Shown piece by piece: positions 43,001-50,998 of a stretch of 57,416 nt of DNA. The stretch is from the NCBI GenBank assembly GCA_964497615.1, contig CAZCEC010000039.1, positions 1 through 57,416 on the forward strand, in the 5' to 3' direction. The DNA is from CAZCEC01 sp964497615 (GTDB taxonomy: Bacteria > Chloroflexota > Anaerolineae > Anaerolineales > UBA6663). Each line of letters starts with the position of its first letter. Within the stretch, counting starts at the first letter, position 1. A program made the translations under genes and the position numbers. The notes beneath the pieces are model-generated. The model was not told the DNA's origin and ran no database searches. It was given only the letters and a program-made list of their open reading frames with translations.

Positions 43001-43653
43001 TGATAGTCGCGCATGCGCTGGGCCTGCCGTTCCAGCGACCGCAGCCGCGGCTTGATCTCGGCCAGGATGTCCAGCACCCGCTCCAGGTTGTGCTGAGTGG
43101 CCTCCAGCTTGCGCAGCGCGTCCTCGCGCTTGTTGCGATACACGCCGATGCCGGCGGCCTCCTCGAACAGCGCCCGGCGCTCATCCGCCTTTAGCGACAG
43201 CGCCGTGTCGATCAGCCCCTGCCCGATGATGGTGTAGGTGCGCTCGGCCAGCCCGCACTTCGCCAGTAGTTCGCTGATATCGCGCAGCCGCACCCGCTGC
43301 CCGTTGAGCAGGTACTCGTTCTGCCCGTCGCGGTAGGCCCGCCGCGCGATGGACACTTCCGTGAAGTCAATCGGCAGCCAGCCGTCGGTGTTGTCGAACG
43401 TCAACGTCGCCTGGGCCATGCCCGCGCGCGGGCGCAGTTCGCTCCCGGCGAAGATCATGTCCTCGGTCTTCTTGCCGCGCAGCAGCCCGAACGACTGCTC
43501 GCCCAGCACCCAGCGGATCGAGTCGACGATGTTCGATTTGCCCGAGCCGTTCGGCCCCACGATGGCCGAGATGCCTTCGCTGAAGACAAATTCCGACTTG
43601 GTCCCGAAGGTCTTGTAGCCGTGCAGTTCCAGTAGTTTGAGGCGTAAGGGCAT
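40054..43653 (-). CDS. smc: Chromosome segregation ATPase SMC
   Basis: 1199 residues, normal for bacterial SMC. The N-terminal head has Walker A GPNGSGKSN (33-41). A long coiled coil rich in Ala/Glu/Arg follows, then a hinge near 510-660 (LAELLDVPAELETAISAALG) and a returning coiled coil. The C-terminal head has signature LSGGERSLTA (about 1104) and Walker B FCVLDEVDAMLD. SMC dimers with ScpAB extrude DNA loops and compact the chromosome. The ATG follows the membrane-protein stop by 6 bases, with AGGA nearby. The linkage to rnc a few genes upstream is common in bacteria. Confidence 0.98.
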   Translation of the reverse strand: MPLRLKLLELHGYKTFGTKSEFVFSEGISAIVGPNGSGKSNIVDSIRWVLGEQSFGLLRGKKTEDMIFAGSELRPRAGMAQATLTFDNTDGWLPIDFTEVSIARRAYRDGQNEYLLNGQRVRLRDISELLAKCGLAERTYTIIGQGLIDTALSLKADERRALFEEAAGIGVYRNKREDALRKLEATQHNLERVLDILAEIKPRLRSLERQAQRMRDYQQVKDDLKAILKLWYGYHWYRAVAELADLQATAQQTETELAVMQGRQQNYDQEVAGLRSRLAHLRSQLNHERQESARLQQETEALARELAVADERLRSLAAQRAALADELPVLEGQRREQAERAATVKADIERLAAEAAEAERQTETAQAALASREDERAVLRQREAEARAALTRLEALAGERRARLAQLGEQRDRLSAAQREQQQALEQLKLAEARARATVQEANAALDQQQAARAQAEAALAAAAGAVREAEATLAAAAQRLAAGEAEAERLRARHDVLEQARAQLAGFGAGARTLLGQSFPTRGALAELLDVPAELETAISAALGAYLEALVVDDFGQAEAALAALGLTNGRAALLPLDRVKAPPPLTPPAHPDVLGAAADLVQAADWLQPAVRLLLGHAVVVRDGNAARQLLVGETGWTAPDNAVVVTLTGEVYHAAGPVHAGREAAPSMLEQARERRDLAAELEASAERLAQRQREREAAAQAVAQAGTEREAAQAALRTAQDAERLAMVARDSAGLEAERAAHDAQFRGEQLAALEAELGQAAQTLARTEAELAQMLAEQAEAEAGVKAASEQMTGFSVEAIAGEVARWQTAAAVARRALQDAQARAAELVQAHTAAEAALTDRQNKILGLGVEINECESGAAAARDRHETLRASAGVMAARLTPIEAQVESLEADQARVESGDAEARANLHATERRNAAAQLEHARKHEEVEGMRRRIEEDFGLVELDYGEAASGPTPTPLPLYPVVEKLEAVEALPEGLEEQLNRKRGQLRRMGLINPDAEREYLEVKERHEFLTTQVADLENAQTHLREVVAEMDVLMERDFRKTFDAVANEFRDTFTALFGGGTARLMLTDPEHMSTTGVDIQARLPGRRPQSLSMLSGGERSLTACALVFALLRVSPTPFCVLDEVDAMLDEANVGRYRDMLNALSAATQFIIVTHNRNTVQVAETVYGITMGADSASQVIGLKLEEALAR

Positions 43654-43659
43654 AAGGTC

Positions 43660-44163
43660 CTATATGAGATATTGGGAGGCGGACATAAAGAACAGCGCCG
43701 CCGAGGTCAGGATGACGGAGTGAACGGCGGCCTCACCTTGCTTGGCGGCCAGGGCCTGCATGGCCTGCATCTTCTCGGGGGCGGGCGGACCGCCGGCCAT
43801 TTCATTGGCCAAGGCGGTGAGTTGACGGGCCATCTTGCCGCTGATGAAGATGCCATGCAGAAATCCCAACAGACCAAGCACCGCGCCAATGGTGAGCACG
43901 ATGCCGCTGATGGTGCCCAGGCGGCTCTCGTAAGCCAGCAGCGGGTATAGGATCAGGCCCGACAGGAACGTCGTCCCAGACGCTGCCGCAAACGTCCGGC
44001 CCACTCGGCCCGAACGCGCCACATGCTGCATGAACTTGCCGCCATCCGCCGCCGCCTCGCGCACGGTGGGGGCGATAACGGCGACAAAGAAGAGGCCGCC
44101 GCCCACCCACAACACCGCGGCAAAGATGTGAATGACGCGCAGTAATACGATGAGATATTGCAT
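43660..44163 (-). CDS. CopD-like four-helix membrane protein
   Basis: 167 residues from MQYLIVLLRVIHIF; GGAGGA is 7 bases before this ATG but only 1 before an alternative ATG at 44169. Four hydrophobic helices: residues 3-28 (with HIFAAVLWVGGGLFF), 55-78, 84-110 and 148-165. The HIFAAVLWVG pattern is typical of CopD/DUF2269-type proteins, in which such His residues may hold a haem or copper. No function is established. It precedes smc by 6 bases. Confidence 0.75.
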   Translation of the reverse strand: MQYLIVLLRVIHIFAAVLWVGGGLFFVAVIAPTVREAAADGGKFMQHVARSGRVGRTFAAASGTTFLSGLILYPLLAYESRLGTISGIVLTIGAVLGLLGFLHGIFISGKMARQLTALANEMAGGPPAPEKMQAMQALAAKQGEAAVHSVILTSAALFFMSASQYLI

Positions 44164-44226
44164 GGGCATCTCCTCCGAATGTGGATATCCTCTCCGAGTG
44201 ACCGCGTGAGTATAGACCTTCTCAGC

Positions 44227-45438
44227 CTACCCCGCCACGGGCACCCGCGCCCGCATCATGCGCACCGGCAGCCCGCCATTCACCAGCGCCACAGCCCGCC
44301 CCGCGTCCCACCGCAGCCCGGTGGCTTGCGCCAACCGGTCGTTGGCGCTCAGCAGCGCCACCTGCCAGCCAGGACAGCGCGCGCGCAATACCTTCCCCAA
44401 CTGGGCGTACAGATTGCGCAAATCCGGCCCGCGCGTGGTAGACCCCTTCAACCGGACCCCGTAGGGCGGGTTGCTCACCACCCAGCCTGGCCCTGGCGGC
44501 GCCGCCAGTTCCGAAATGGTCCGGCGCTCGAAGCGCACCGCATGCGCCACCCCCGCGCGTTCGGCGTTGGCGCGCGCCGCCTCGATTGCGCCTTCATCGC
44601 GGTCCGATCCGATGAGCACCGGCCCGCTTTCCAACGCACCCGTCGCGGCTTCGTTCAACAGCCGCTGCCACTCAGCCGCGTCGAACCCCGGCCAGTCCAT
44701 GAACGCAAAGCGCCGGTTGCGCCCCGGCGCCAGTCTCAACGCCATCAGCGCCGCCTCGATCACAATGGTCCCCGCCCCGCAAAATGGGTCCAGCAGCGGT
44801 GTCGTCCCGTCCCAGCCGGCGGCCAGCAGCATCCCCGCCGCCAGGGTCTCGCGCAGGGGCGCTTTGGCGGTCGCCAAACGGTAGCCGCGTTGGTGTAGCA
44901 GCGCGCCGGACGAGTCCACGCTGACCGTCACCTGATCGTTCACCAGCCGGACGATGATAAGCTGCGGCGTGGCTTCGGCTGGCGCTTCCTCCTCATCCGG
45001 CTCGCTGCGCGCCCTGACCAATGGCGCCGGCCTGCCCAGACGGTCCTCAATCGCCCCCGCCACCCGCTCGGCCACCCCATCCGAGTGATACAGCCGCGAC
45101 TTGTGGCTTGTGGCCCGCACCGCCACCGGCTGACCCGGCGCCAGGTACCGTTCCCATGGCAGCCGGCTCGCCTTCGTGCGCAGTTCCGAAAACGCCGCGG
45201 CATAGAACTCCCCCGCGCGCACCAGCACCCGGCTTGCGGTCCGCAGGTGCAGGTTGGCCCGCGCCACCACGTCCGCGCCGCCGGCAAAATACACGCCGCC
45301 CTTCGCCGGCTTGCCCTCCAGCCCCAGCGCTGCCACCTCGCGCGCGGCCGCTCGCTCCAGGCCGGGCGCTGTGACGGCAAACAAGGTTGCGCTGTTTGGG
45401 TTTTCGGGTGACTGTGCGGTCGAAGGCTGAGTATTCAC
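44227..45438 (-). CDS. RlmL/TrmN-like THUMP methyltransferase
   Basis: 403 residues from a GTG start. Residues 15-180 contain a ferredoxin-like/THUMP RNA-binding region (FAVTAPGLERAAAREVAALG ... VTVSVDSSGALLHQRGYR). Residues 185-400 are a SAM-binding domain with PLLDPFCGAGTIVIEAALMA and catalytic NPPYG, the N2-guanine methyltransferase motif. The likely target is a 23S rRNA guanine (RlmL/YpsC class), though tRNA m2G enzymes have the same layout. No ribosome site is present; TATAAT ends 6 bases before GTG, predicting a leaderless mRNA. Confidence 0.88.
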   Translation of the reverse strand: MNTQPSTAQSPENPNSATLFAVTAPGLERAAAREVAALGLEGKPAKGGVYFAGGADVVARANLHLRTASRVLVRAGEFYAAAFSELRTKASRLPWERYLAPGQPVAVRATSHKSRLYHSDGVAERVAGAIEDRLGRPAPLVRARSEPDEEEAPAEATPQLIIVRLVNDQVTVSVDSSGALLHQRGYRLATAKAPLRETLAAGMLLAAGWDGTTPLLDPFCGAGTIVIEAALMALRLAPGRNRRFAFMDWPGFDAAEWQRLLNEAATGALESGPVLIGSDRDEGAIEAARANAERAGVAHAVRFERRTISELAAPPGPGWVVSNPPYGVRLKGSTTRGPDLRNLYAQLGKVLRARCPGWQVALLSANDRLAQATGLRWDAGRAVALVNGGLPVRMMRARVPVAG

Positions 45439-45444
45439 CCTGCC

Positions 45445-45450
45445 ATTATA
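45445..45450 (-). promoter_or_regulatory. -10 element for leaderless RlmL-like gene
   Basis: TATAAT on the minus strand ends 6 bases before the GTG at 45438. Confidence 0.5.
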
Positions 45451-45464
45451 CGGCCTGGCGCCGC

Positions 45465-46343
45465 TCAGCCCTCGCAGTAGCGCGGTCGCCGGTCGCGCTC
45501 GGGCGCCTCCCCCAGCACCTCATCCACGCCTCGCAGCCGCGTCCTCAGCGCCGCCTCCGCGCGCCGCGATGCGAGCGTCAGATTGCGGGCGCGCACCAGT
45601 CCGCTCTCTGCCACGGTCAGCGGCACGACGTTCGGGCCGCGCGGCACGCCCAGCGCCTCCAATAGCCGCAGCCCAAGCTCCCAGCGGTTCAGCGCCTGCG
45701 GTCCGCCCAGGTTCAGCGGCCCGGCCACATCGCGCCGCGCCGCTACCTCCAACAGGGCCGCCGCCAGGTCGTCCAGGTGCACCGGGCACCTGACTTCGTC
45801 CGTGAACAGGGTCACGCGGTTGCCTCGCCGCGTGCCCTCCACCAGCCAGCCCGTTTGATGATCCAGCGGTTCCAGGCTCCAGATCAACGACGGCCGCGCA
45901 ATCGCAGCCTGAGGATATGCCTCGGCCACAATGGCCTCCGCCTCAGCCTTGGCCGCTCCATATGGCATGACCGGGCCTAGGGGCGCCTCGTCGGCATACG
46001 GCGCGTGTTCGCCGTCAAAAACCTGGTCCGTGGAGATGTGCACCAGCCGCGCCCCCTGGGCCTGGGCGGCCTCGGCCACGGCCCGCGCGGCGGGCGCAAT
46101 GGCGGCGATGTTGGCCGGGGTGCGGTTGGAGCAGGCGGTGTGGATGACGGCGTCGGGCCGCTCTTCGGCGAAGAGGCCTCGCACGGCGGCCGCATCCGTC
46201 AAATCCACGCGGCGCTCATGGTGCCGGCCAGCCAGCGCAGGCCGCGTGAACGTCGTCGCACACACCTCCCAGCCGGCCTCCGCCGCTCGCGGCAGCAGGT
46301 GGGCGCCCAGATAGCCGGCGCCCCCTGTGATCAGCAGTCTCAC
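45465..46343 (-). CDS. SDR-family sugar-nucleotide reductase (RmlD-like)
   Basis: 292 residues. The NAD(P)-binding motif is ITGGAGYLGAHLLPRAAEAG; HTACSNRTPANI and VHISTDQVFDG follow, and the catalytic Tyr-x3-Lys is in MPYGAAKAEAEAI. This resembles dTDP-4-dehydrorhamnose reductase, which makes dTDP-rhamnose, but the other rhamnose genes are not here, so an atypical SDR of other function is possible. The ATG overlaps the rnc stop by 4 bases, so it is co-translated with rnc. Confidence 0.85.
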   Translation of the reverse strand: MRLLITGGAGYLGAHLLPRAAEAGWEVCATTFTRPALAGRHHERRVDLTDAAAVRGLFAEERPDAVIHTACSNRTPANIAAIAPAARAVAEAAQAQGARLVHISTDQVFDGEHAPYADEAPLGPVMPYGAAKAEAEAIVAEAYPQAAIARPSLIWSLEPLDHQTGWLVEGTRRGNRVTLFTDEVRCPVHLDDLAAALLEVAARRDVAGPLNLGGPQALNRWELGLRLLEALGVPRGPNVVPLTVAESGLVRARNLTLASRRAEAALRTRLRGVDEVLGEAPERDRRPRYCEG

Positions 46344-47002
46344 GCCAGGCCCGCGTGCCGCATCGCCTCGCGCGCGGCGGCCTGCGTGGCGGCTTGTTTG
46401 TTGGGGCCGGATCCTGTACCGAATAGCTCGTCGCCGATATAGACTGCCACCGTGTACTCGCGGTTGTGGTCTGGTCCGGCCACGCTCACCGGCTCATAGC
46501 GCGGCGTCTGGACATGCACGGCCTGCGCCCACTCCTGGAACCGGCTCTTCGCGTCCATGCCGCTGTCGCTGAGGATGATCTGCTCAGCCGCCGCCCCGAA
46601 CATCGGCTCCACGTAGGCTCGCACGGCGTCGAGCCCGGAGTCGAGGTAATACGCGCCCAGCACCGCTTCCAGCGCCGCGCCCAGCAGCGTCTGCCGGTGC
46701 CGGCCGCCGCTCTCCGCTTCGCCTTTGCCCAGCCGCAACTGCTCGCCCACGCCGGCCTCCGCGGCCAGCGTTGCCAGCATGTCATTGTTCACCAGCGCCG
46801 CGCGCACGCGCGTCAGCCCGCCTTCATCCATCTCGGGGTACCGGCTGTAGAGGAACGCGCCCACCAGAAAATCCAGCACCGCATCGCCCAGAAACTCCAG
46901 ACGCTCGTTATCCTCCCCCGCACCCTGATGCTCATTGACAAATGAGCGGTGCGTCAGCGCGCGCAGCAGCAGCGAACGGTTCTTGAAATCCGGCAGAGGC
47001 AT
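46340..47002 (-). CDS. rnc: Ribonuclease III
   Basis: 220 residues: an endonuclease domain (1-145) and a double-stranded RNA-binding domain (150-220, SRFQEWAQAVHVQ ... NKQAATQAAAREAMRHAG). The signature DNERLEFLGDAVLD gives Glu33, Glu36 and Asp40. The second acidic pair of the family (Asp-x-x-Glu, Asp114/Glu117 in E. coli) reads Ala109-x-x-Glu112 in TLLGAALEAVLGAYYLDSG, so one metal-ligand Asp is missing. The enzyme processes rRNA precursors and double-stranded RNA; activity may be altered. It lies 6 bases after fabF. Confidence 0.95.
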   Translation of the reverse strand: MPLPDFKNRSLLLRALTHRSFVNEHQGAGEDNERLEFLGDAVLDFLVGAFLYSRYPEMDEGGLTRVRAALVNNDMLATLAAEAGVGEQLRLGKGEAESGGRHRQTLLGAALEAVLGAYYLDSGLDAVRAYVEPMFGAAAEQIILSDSGMDAKSRFQEWAQAVHVQTPRYEPVSVAGPDHNREYTVAVYIGDELFGTGSGPNKQAATQAAAREAMRHAGLA

Positions 47003-47008
47003 GCGGCC

Positions 47009-48241
47009 TTATCCAGTGAACCTCCTGAACGCCAGCACTGCGTTATGCCCGCCAAACCCGAACGCATTGCTGATGGCCGCCTCCACGCGCCCCTCCCGGG
47101 CCGTGTTCGGCACGTAATCCAAGTCGCACGCCGGGTCCGGCGTGCGGTAATTGATCGTTGGGGGCAGGACGCCCGTGAGGATGGCCTGCACGCAGAACAC
47201 CGCCTCCACCGCGCCCGTCGCCCCCATCATGTGCCCCGTCATGCTCTTCGTGGAGGAGATCGGGATTTCGTAGGCGCGCTCGCCAAACGCATGCTTCACG
47301 GCCGCCGTTTCGGCCGCATCGTTGAGCGGCGTGCCGGTGCCGTGCGCGCTGATGTAGCCCAGGTCCGCCGCCGCTAGCCGGCCGGTCTCCAGCGCCGTGC
47401 GCATGGCGCCTGCCCCCATCGCGCCGTTTCCGTCTGGGGCCGTGATGTGGAAAGCGTCCGACGTTGCGCCGTACCCGGCCAGTTCAGCCAGGATATTTGC
47501 GCCGCGCGCCCGTGCCGTCTCCAGCGCCTCGATAACGAGCACGCCCGTGCCCTCGCCCATCACCACCCCGTCACGCTCCTTGTCAAAGGGCTGCGGCACG
47601 CCGTCCGTCCGGTGGGTCATCGCGCCCATCCGGTCAAATGCCCCGATGCCGATCTCCCAAATCGTGGAGTCGCTGCCCCCCGTGACGGCCGCGTCGATGA
47701 TGCCGCTCCGCACCAGCAGCCAGGCCAGCCCAATCCCGTCGTTGGCCGACGCGCAGGCCGAGGCCACCGAGAAGTTCGGCCCCCTGGCCCCAACATCGAT
47801 GCCGACCAGGCCGCCTGCGCCGTTCGGCATCATCATCGGGATCGTGAATGGATTGACCCGCCGCGGCCCCGTCTCGATGATGGCCTGCACGCCGTCTTGA
47901 AAGGCCTTCACCCCGCCGATCGATGAGGCAATCAACACCGACACCCGCAGCGCGTTCTCGTCGGTGATCTGCAAGCCCGACTGCTTCAGCGCTTCCTGCG
48001 CCGCCACCGCAGCGAACTGCTGGTGGCGGTCGCGCCGCCGCGCCTCGCGCGCCTCCATGAACTGCGCCGGGTCGAAGCCCTTCACTTCGCCAGCCACCTT
48101 CACCAGGTAGTTGCTCGTGTCGAAGTGAGTGATCGGGCCGATCCCGCTTCGGCCGTTGACGATGTTGTCCCAGCTTTCCGCGACAGTGTTTCCGGTGGGG
48201 TTAATGGTGCCCAACCCGGTGATGACGACTCGGCGGGTCAT
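47009..48241 (-). CDS. fabF: 3-oxoacyl-[acyl-carrier-protein] synthase II
   Basis: 410 residues, standard KAS II. The active-site Cys (about 163) is in FSVASACASANDGIG, and the two His are in ISAHGTGTPLNDAAE and TKSMTGHMMGATGAVEA. It elongates fatty acyl chains by condensing malonyl-ACP with acyl-ACP. GGAGGAGA lies about 6 bases before the ATG. It is followed by rnc, the familiar fab-rnc-smc neighbourhood, but no acpP is seen upstream; instead a threonine synthase-like gene ends 13 bases before it. Confidence 0.97.
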   Translation of the reverse strand: MTRRVVITGLGTINPTGNTVAESWDNIVNGRSGIGPITHFDTSNYLVKVAGEVKGFDPAQFMEAREARRRDRHQQFAAVAAQEALKQSGLQITDENALRVSVLIASSIGGVKAFQDGVQAIIETGPRRVNPFTIPMMMPNGAGGLVGIDVGARGPNFSVASACASANDGIGLAWLLVRSGIIDAAVTGGSDSTIWEIGIGAFDRMGAMTHRTDGVPQPFDKERDGVVMGEGTGVLVIEALETARARGANILAELAGYGATSDAFHITAPDGNGAMGAGAMRTALETGRLAAADLGYISAHGTGTPLNDAAETAAVKHAFGERAYEIPISSTKSMTGHMMGATGAVEAVFCVQAILTGVLPPTINYRTPDPACDLDYVPNTAREGRVEAAISNAFGFGGHNAVLAFRRFTG

Positions 48242-48254
48242 GCGTGTTCTCCTC

Positions 48255-49367
48255 CTAGGCCTTGTTTTTCAAACCGCTTCCCGTCATCACCGCCACCACC
48301 TCGCCCGCGCCCGGCGCGCTGATCACCTGCCTCAGCGCCGGCCACACCACCGCCGACGTAATCTCCACATAGAACCCCCGGCGGGCCAATTCGTTGTGCC
48401 CGGCCAGCAGGTCAGCCTCCTCCACTGCCAGGATGTCCCCGCCGCTTTCTCGAACTGCGGCCAGCACCGCATCCCCGCGCAGTGGCCGAACCACCCGCAC
48501 CCCTTCCGCCGCGGTTTCGCCTTCGGTCACCCAGGCCAGCCCGTCCCGCCCGTAGCGATGCACCGCCCAAATCGGCGCGCAGGCCATGGCCTGCACCCCC
48601 ACCAGCCGCGGCAGCCGCTCGATCAGCCCAGCCGCCAACAAGGCCTTGAACCCACGCTGCAGCCCCAGCAGCAGCGTGCCATGTCCCAGCGGCACGATGA
48701 CCGTCCCCGGCGCGCGGCCCAGTTGCTCATGCAGTTCATAGGCCGCCGTTGCACTTCCGGCTAATCCGATCGGATTATAAATGTGACTGGCATAATGCGC
48801 ACCTGCCTTTACCGCCGCGAGCGCCGCCTCCGCCGCCGCCGAGCGTGGGCCGTCCACCGCCACCACCTCAGCCCCGTAGGCCGCGATCTGCGCCCGCTTT
48901 GGGCCCGAGGCCGCCGCCGGTACGAACACCCTGGCCCGCACGCCCGCCCGCGCCGCGTAAGCCGCAAACGCCGCCCCCGCGTTTCCAGACGAATCCTCCA
49001 CCGCCTCCGCCACGCCCGCGGCCCGCAAGGCAGTGAACATGACGGCCATCCCCCGGTCCTTGAACGAACCCGTCGGCTGCAAATACTCCAGCTTGAGGTG
49101 AACGTTTTGGCCGTCTACCCGCAGCGCCACCAGCGGCGTGTCGCCCTCTCCCAGCGATACCGGCTCAGCCTCGGCTGGCAGTGGAAATGTGTGCCGGTAA
49201 CGCCACAGCCCGCGTGCCGCGCCATCCACCCGCACCGGGTCAATCGCTGGCGGCGCGGCCAGGTCCAGCACCCCGCCGCATATCGGACACGCCCCGCCGC
49301 CATACGCCAGTCCCTGCCCCCGCCCACAAGAAGCGCAATTGAAGGTCGTCTCACTTGACGGAACCAT
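48255..49367 (-). CDS. Threonine synthase-like PLP enzyme
   Basis: 370 residues from the ATG at 49367 with AGGAAA at 6 bases; the longer frame to 49538 is low-complexity. The N-terminus has a zinc ribbon (CASCG ... CPICGG), typical of archaeal-type threonine synthases. The PLP lysine is in PTGSFKDRGMAV, and SSGNAGAAFAAYAARAG is the phosphate-binding region. The enzyme converts O-phosphohomoserine to threonine; other fold II members cannot be fully excluded, and HGTLLLGLQRG is unusual. It is the probable first gene of the fabF-rnc operon. Confidence 0.85.
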   Translation of the reverse strand: MVPSSETTFNCASCGRGQGLAYGGGACPICGGVLDLAAPPAIDPVRVDGAARGLWRYRHTFPLPAEAEPVSLGEGDTPLVALRVDGQNVHLKLEYLQPTGSFKDRGMAVMFTALRAAGVAEAVEDSSGNAGAAFAAYAARAGVRARVFVPAAASGPKRAQIAAYGAEVVAVDGPRSAAAEAALAAVKAGAHYASHIYNPIGLAGSATAAYELHEQLGRAPGTVIVPLGHGTLLLGLQRGFKALLAAGLIERLPRLVGVQAMACAPIWAVHRYGRDGLAWVTEGETAAEGVRVVRPLRGDAVLAAVRESGGDILAVEEADLLAGHNELARRGFYVEITSAVVWPALRQVISAPGAGEVVAVMTGSGLKNKA

Positions 49368-49506
49368 ACTGGTTTCCTGCATTTGCTTGAGTCCCTGGAG
49401 ACCCCCGCTTCCCCCTGCGGCGCCCGCCGCCACCCCCCACACGTCCCGCATTGTCCCAACTTCCCTTGAGTCCCCCTGGCGAAGCATCCCCCGCATCCCC
49501 CTCGCG

Positions 49507-50229
49507 CTAGCCCGCCTTGTCCCCCGGCCCCGGCGCATACTTCCCCTCCACCCATGCCTCCCCCCCCGGCCCGATTTCCTTCTTCCACACCGGCACGATC
49601 TCCTTCAGCCGGTCAATGCCATACCGTGCCGCCTCGAACACCCCCGTGTCGCGGTGTGCCGCCGAGCACGCGATCAGCACCGTCGGCGTCCCCGGCATCA
49701 GCGGCCCAATCCGCTGCACGATAGCGATGCCCTCTACCGTCGGCCAGCGCTCCCGGATCTCGTCCGCCACCTGCTTCATCTTGGCCTCGGCCATGGGCGC
49801 GTAGGCCTCGTATTCCAGCCGCACCGTCTCGTGCGGCCCCAGCGGGTCGTCCTCGCGCCGCGTCTCGCCCCGCACCATCCCGGTGAACACGCACGCCGCC
49901 CCCGTGGTTGGCAGCGTGATCGCCGCCACCAGCGCATCCAGGTCCAGCACTTCATTGGTGATCTTGAACAGGGTGGGGGGCTCGCTGCCACCGGACACCG
50001 GCGGGAACAACGCCACCTCGTCGCCGTCCTTTAGTGTATCCTCCCCAAACGCATACTCGTGATTGACCGACACCAACGCCGTCGGCAGCGCCACCGCCAA
50101 TGCGGGTACGTCGGCTGCCAGCCTCTCCTTGAACTGCGCCACCGTCGCCCCTTCCGGCAGCGTCAACCCCATCCGGTCCGCCCCCGCCCGGTCCTTCAGC
50201 GTCGCAAATAACAACACACTGATTTCCAC
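49507..50229 (-). CDS. MoaD-MoaE fusion, molybdopterin synthase
   Basis: 240 residues from a GTG with GAGAGG upstream. Residues 1-81 are a ubiquitin-like MoaD (VLLFATLKDRAGA ... EVALFPPVSGG). Residues 86-230 are MoaE (AACVFTGMVRGETR, VRLEYEAYAPMAEAKMKQVA, RIGPLMPGTPTVLIACSA, VPVWKKE). Together they would insert two sulfurs into cPMP to make molybdopterin. The Gly-Gly that must be thiocarboxylated is internal (80-81), so it would need cleavage or trans-pairing to work. Next to moaC. Confidence 0.92.
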   Translation of the reverse strand: MEISVLLFATLKDRAGADRMGLTLPEGATVAQFKERLAADVPALAVALPTALVSVNHEYAFGEDTLKDGDEVALFPPVSGGSEPPTLFKITNEVLDLDALVAAITLPTTGAACVFTGMVRGETRREDDPLGPHETVRLEYEAYAPMAEAKMKQVADEIRERWPTVEGIAIVQRIGPLMPGTPTVLIACSAAHRDTGVFEAARYGIDRLKEIVPVWKKEIGPGGEAWVEGKYAPGPGDKAG

Positions 50230-50269
50230 GTCTTGCCTCTCCCGCGCTCACTGGCTCACAAGTGGTTGT

Positions 50270-50306
50270 CCGTCATCCTTCGTCTTTCGTCCTTCGTCTT
50301 CCGTCG
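50270..50306. repeat. Degenerate TTCGTC-type repeat, copy 1
   Basis: A run built from CCTTCGTC/CTTTCGTC units in the moaDE-moaC spacer (50230-50351). No gene seen in it. Confidence 0.7.
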
Positions 50307-50351
50307 CCTGCCCCCATCCGTGCGGGGGTTCGTCGCCGGTCTCTTCACGCT

Positions 50352-50843
50352 TCACGCTTCGACGACCACATCCCCGCTCATCCCCCCGCGCTTCTCCACT
50401 AGCCGCACCTCCGTAATCCGCATCGTCTTCTCCACCGCTTTGGCCATGTCGTACACCGTCAGCGCCGCCACGCTCACCGCCGTCAGCGCCTCCATTTCCA
50501 CCCCGGTCTGGCCCGCCGTCCGCACCGTCGCCGTGATCGTCACGGCGGGCGGCTCGTCACGCAGCGCGCAGCGCACATCAATGTGCGTCAGCCTCAGCGG
50601 ATGGCACAGCGGGATGAGTTCGGCCGTGCGCTTGGCCGCCATCACGCCGGCCAATTGCGCCACCGTCAGCACATCACCCTTCTTCATCTGCCCCTCGCGG
50701 ATCAACGCCAATGTCTCGGCCCGCATCCGCACCTCGCCCCGCGCCACCGCCACGCGCTCGGTCTCCGGCTTGTGCCCCACATCCACCATCCGGGCCGCGC
50801 CCTCCGCGTCAATATGCGACAGCCGCGCCTCATCCTTCGTCAT
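50352..50843 (-). CDS. moaC: Cyclic pyranopterin monophosphate synthase
   Basis: 163 residues from MTKDEARLSHIDAEG, the usual MoaC start, with AAGGA 3 bases upstream; a frame to 50921 runs through simple repeats. Conserved blocks are ARMVDVGHKPETERVAVARG, MKKGDVLTVAQLAGVMAAKR, TAELIPLCHPL and TGVEMEALTAVSVAALTVYD, followed by KTMRITEVRLVEKRGG. It forms cPMP, the first stable molybdenum-cofactor intermediate. moaA is not in the window. Confidence 0.96.
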   Translation of the reverse strand: MTKDEARLSHIDAEGAARMVDVGHKPETERVAVARGEVRMRAETLALIREGQMKKGDVLTVAQLAGVMAAKRTAELIPLCHPLRLTHIDVRCALRDEPPAVTITATVRTAGQTGVEMEALTAVSVAALTVYDMAKAVEKTMRITEVRLVEKRGGMSGDVVVEA

Positions 50844-50902
50844 GCGTCCTTCAACTTTCTGTCTTGTTGGAAGTCGTCCTTCGTCTTCCGTGCTTCGTCC
50901 GC
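50832..50902. repeat. Degenerate TTCGTC-type repeat, copy 2
   Basis: CCTTCGTC-like units interrupted by other sequence, covering the start region of moaC and the bases before it. Confidence 0.6.
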
Positions 50903-50924
50903 CTCTCTGAGCATCCATCACCTG

Positions 50925-50998
50925 CCGTCGCCGGTCGTCAATCGTCGGTCATCGTCTGTCGTTCGTCGTCCGTCTTTCGTCCTTCGTCGTTCGTCGCT
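50925..50998. repeat. Degenerate TTCGTC-type repeat, copy 3
   Basis: A nearly continuous run of CGTC/TTCGTC units that overlaps the last 20 codons of the glycosyltransferase gene. Confidence 0.75.

Noticed and set aside
49368..49506. N-terminal extension of the threonine synthase-like gene
   Set aside because: The segment is Gly/Arg-rich, lacks family similarity and precedes the ribosome site; the zinc ribbon begins right after the ATG at 49367.
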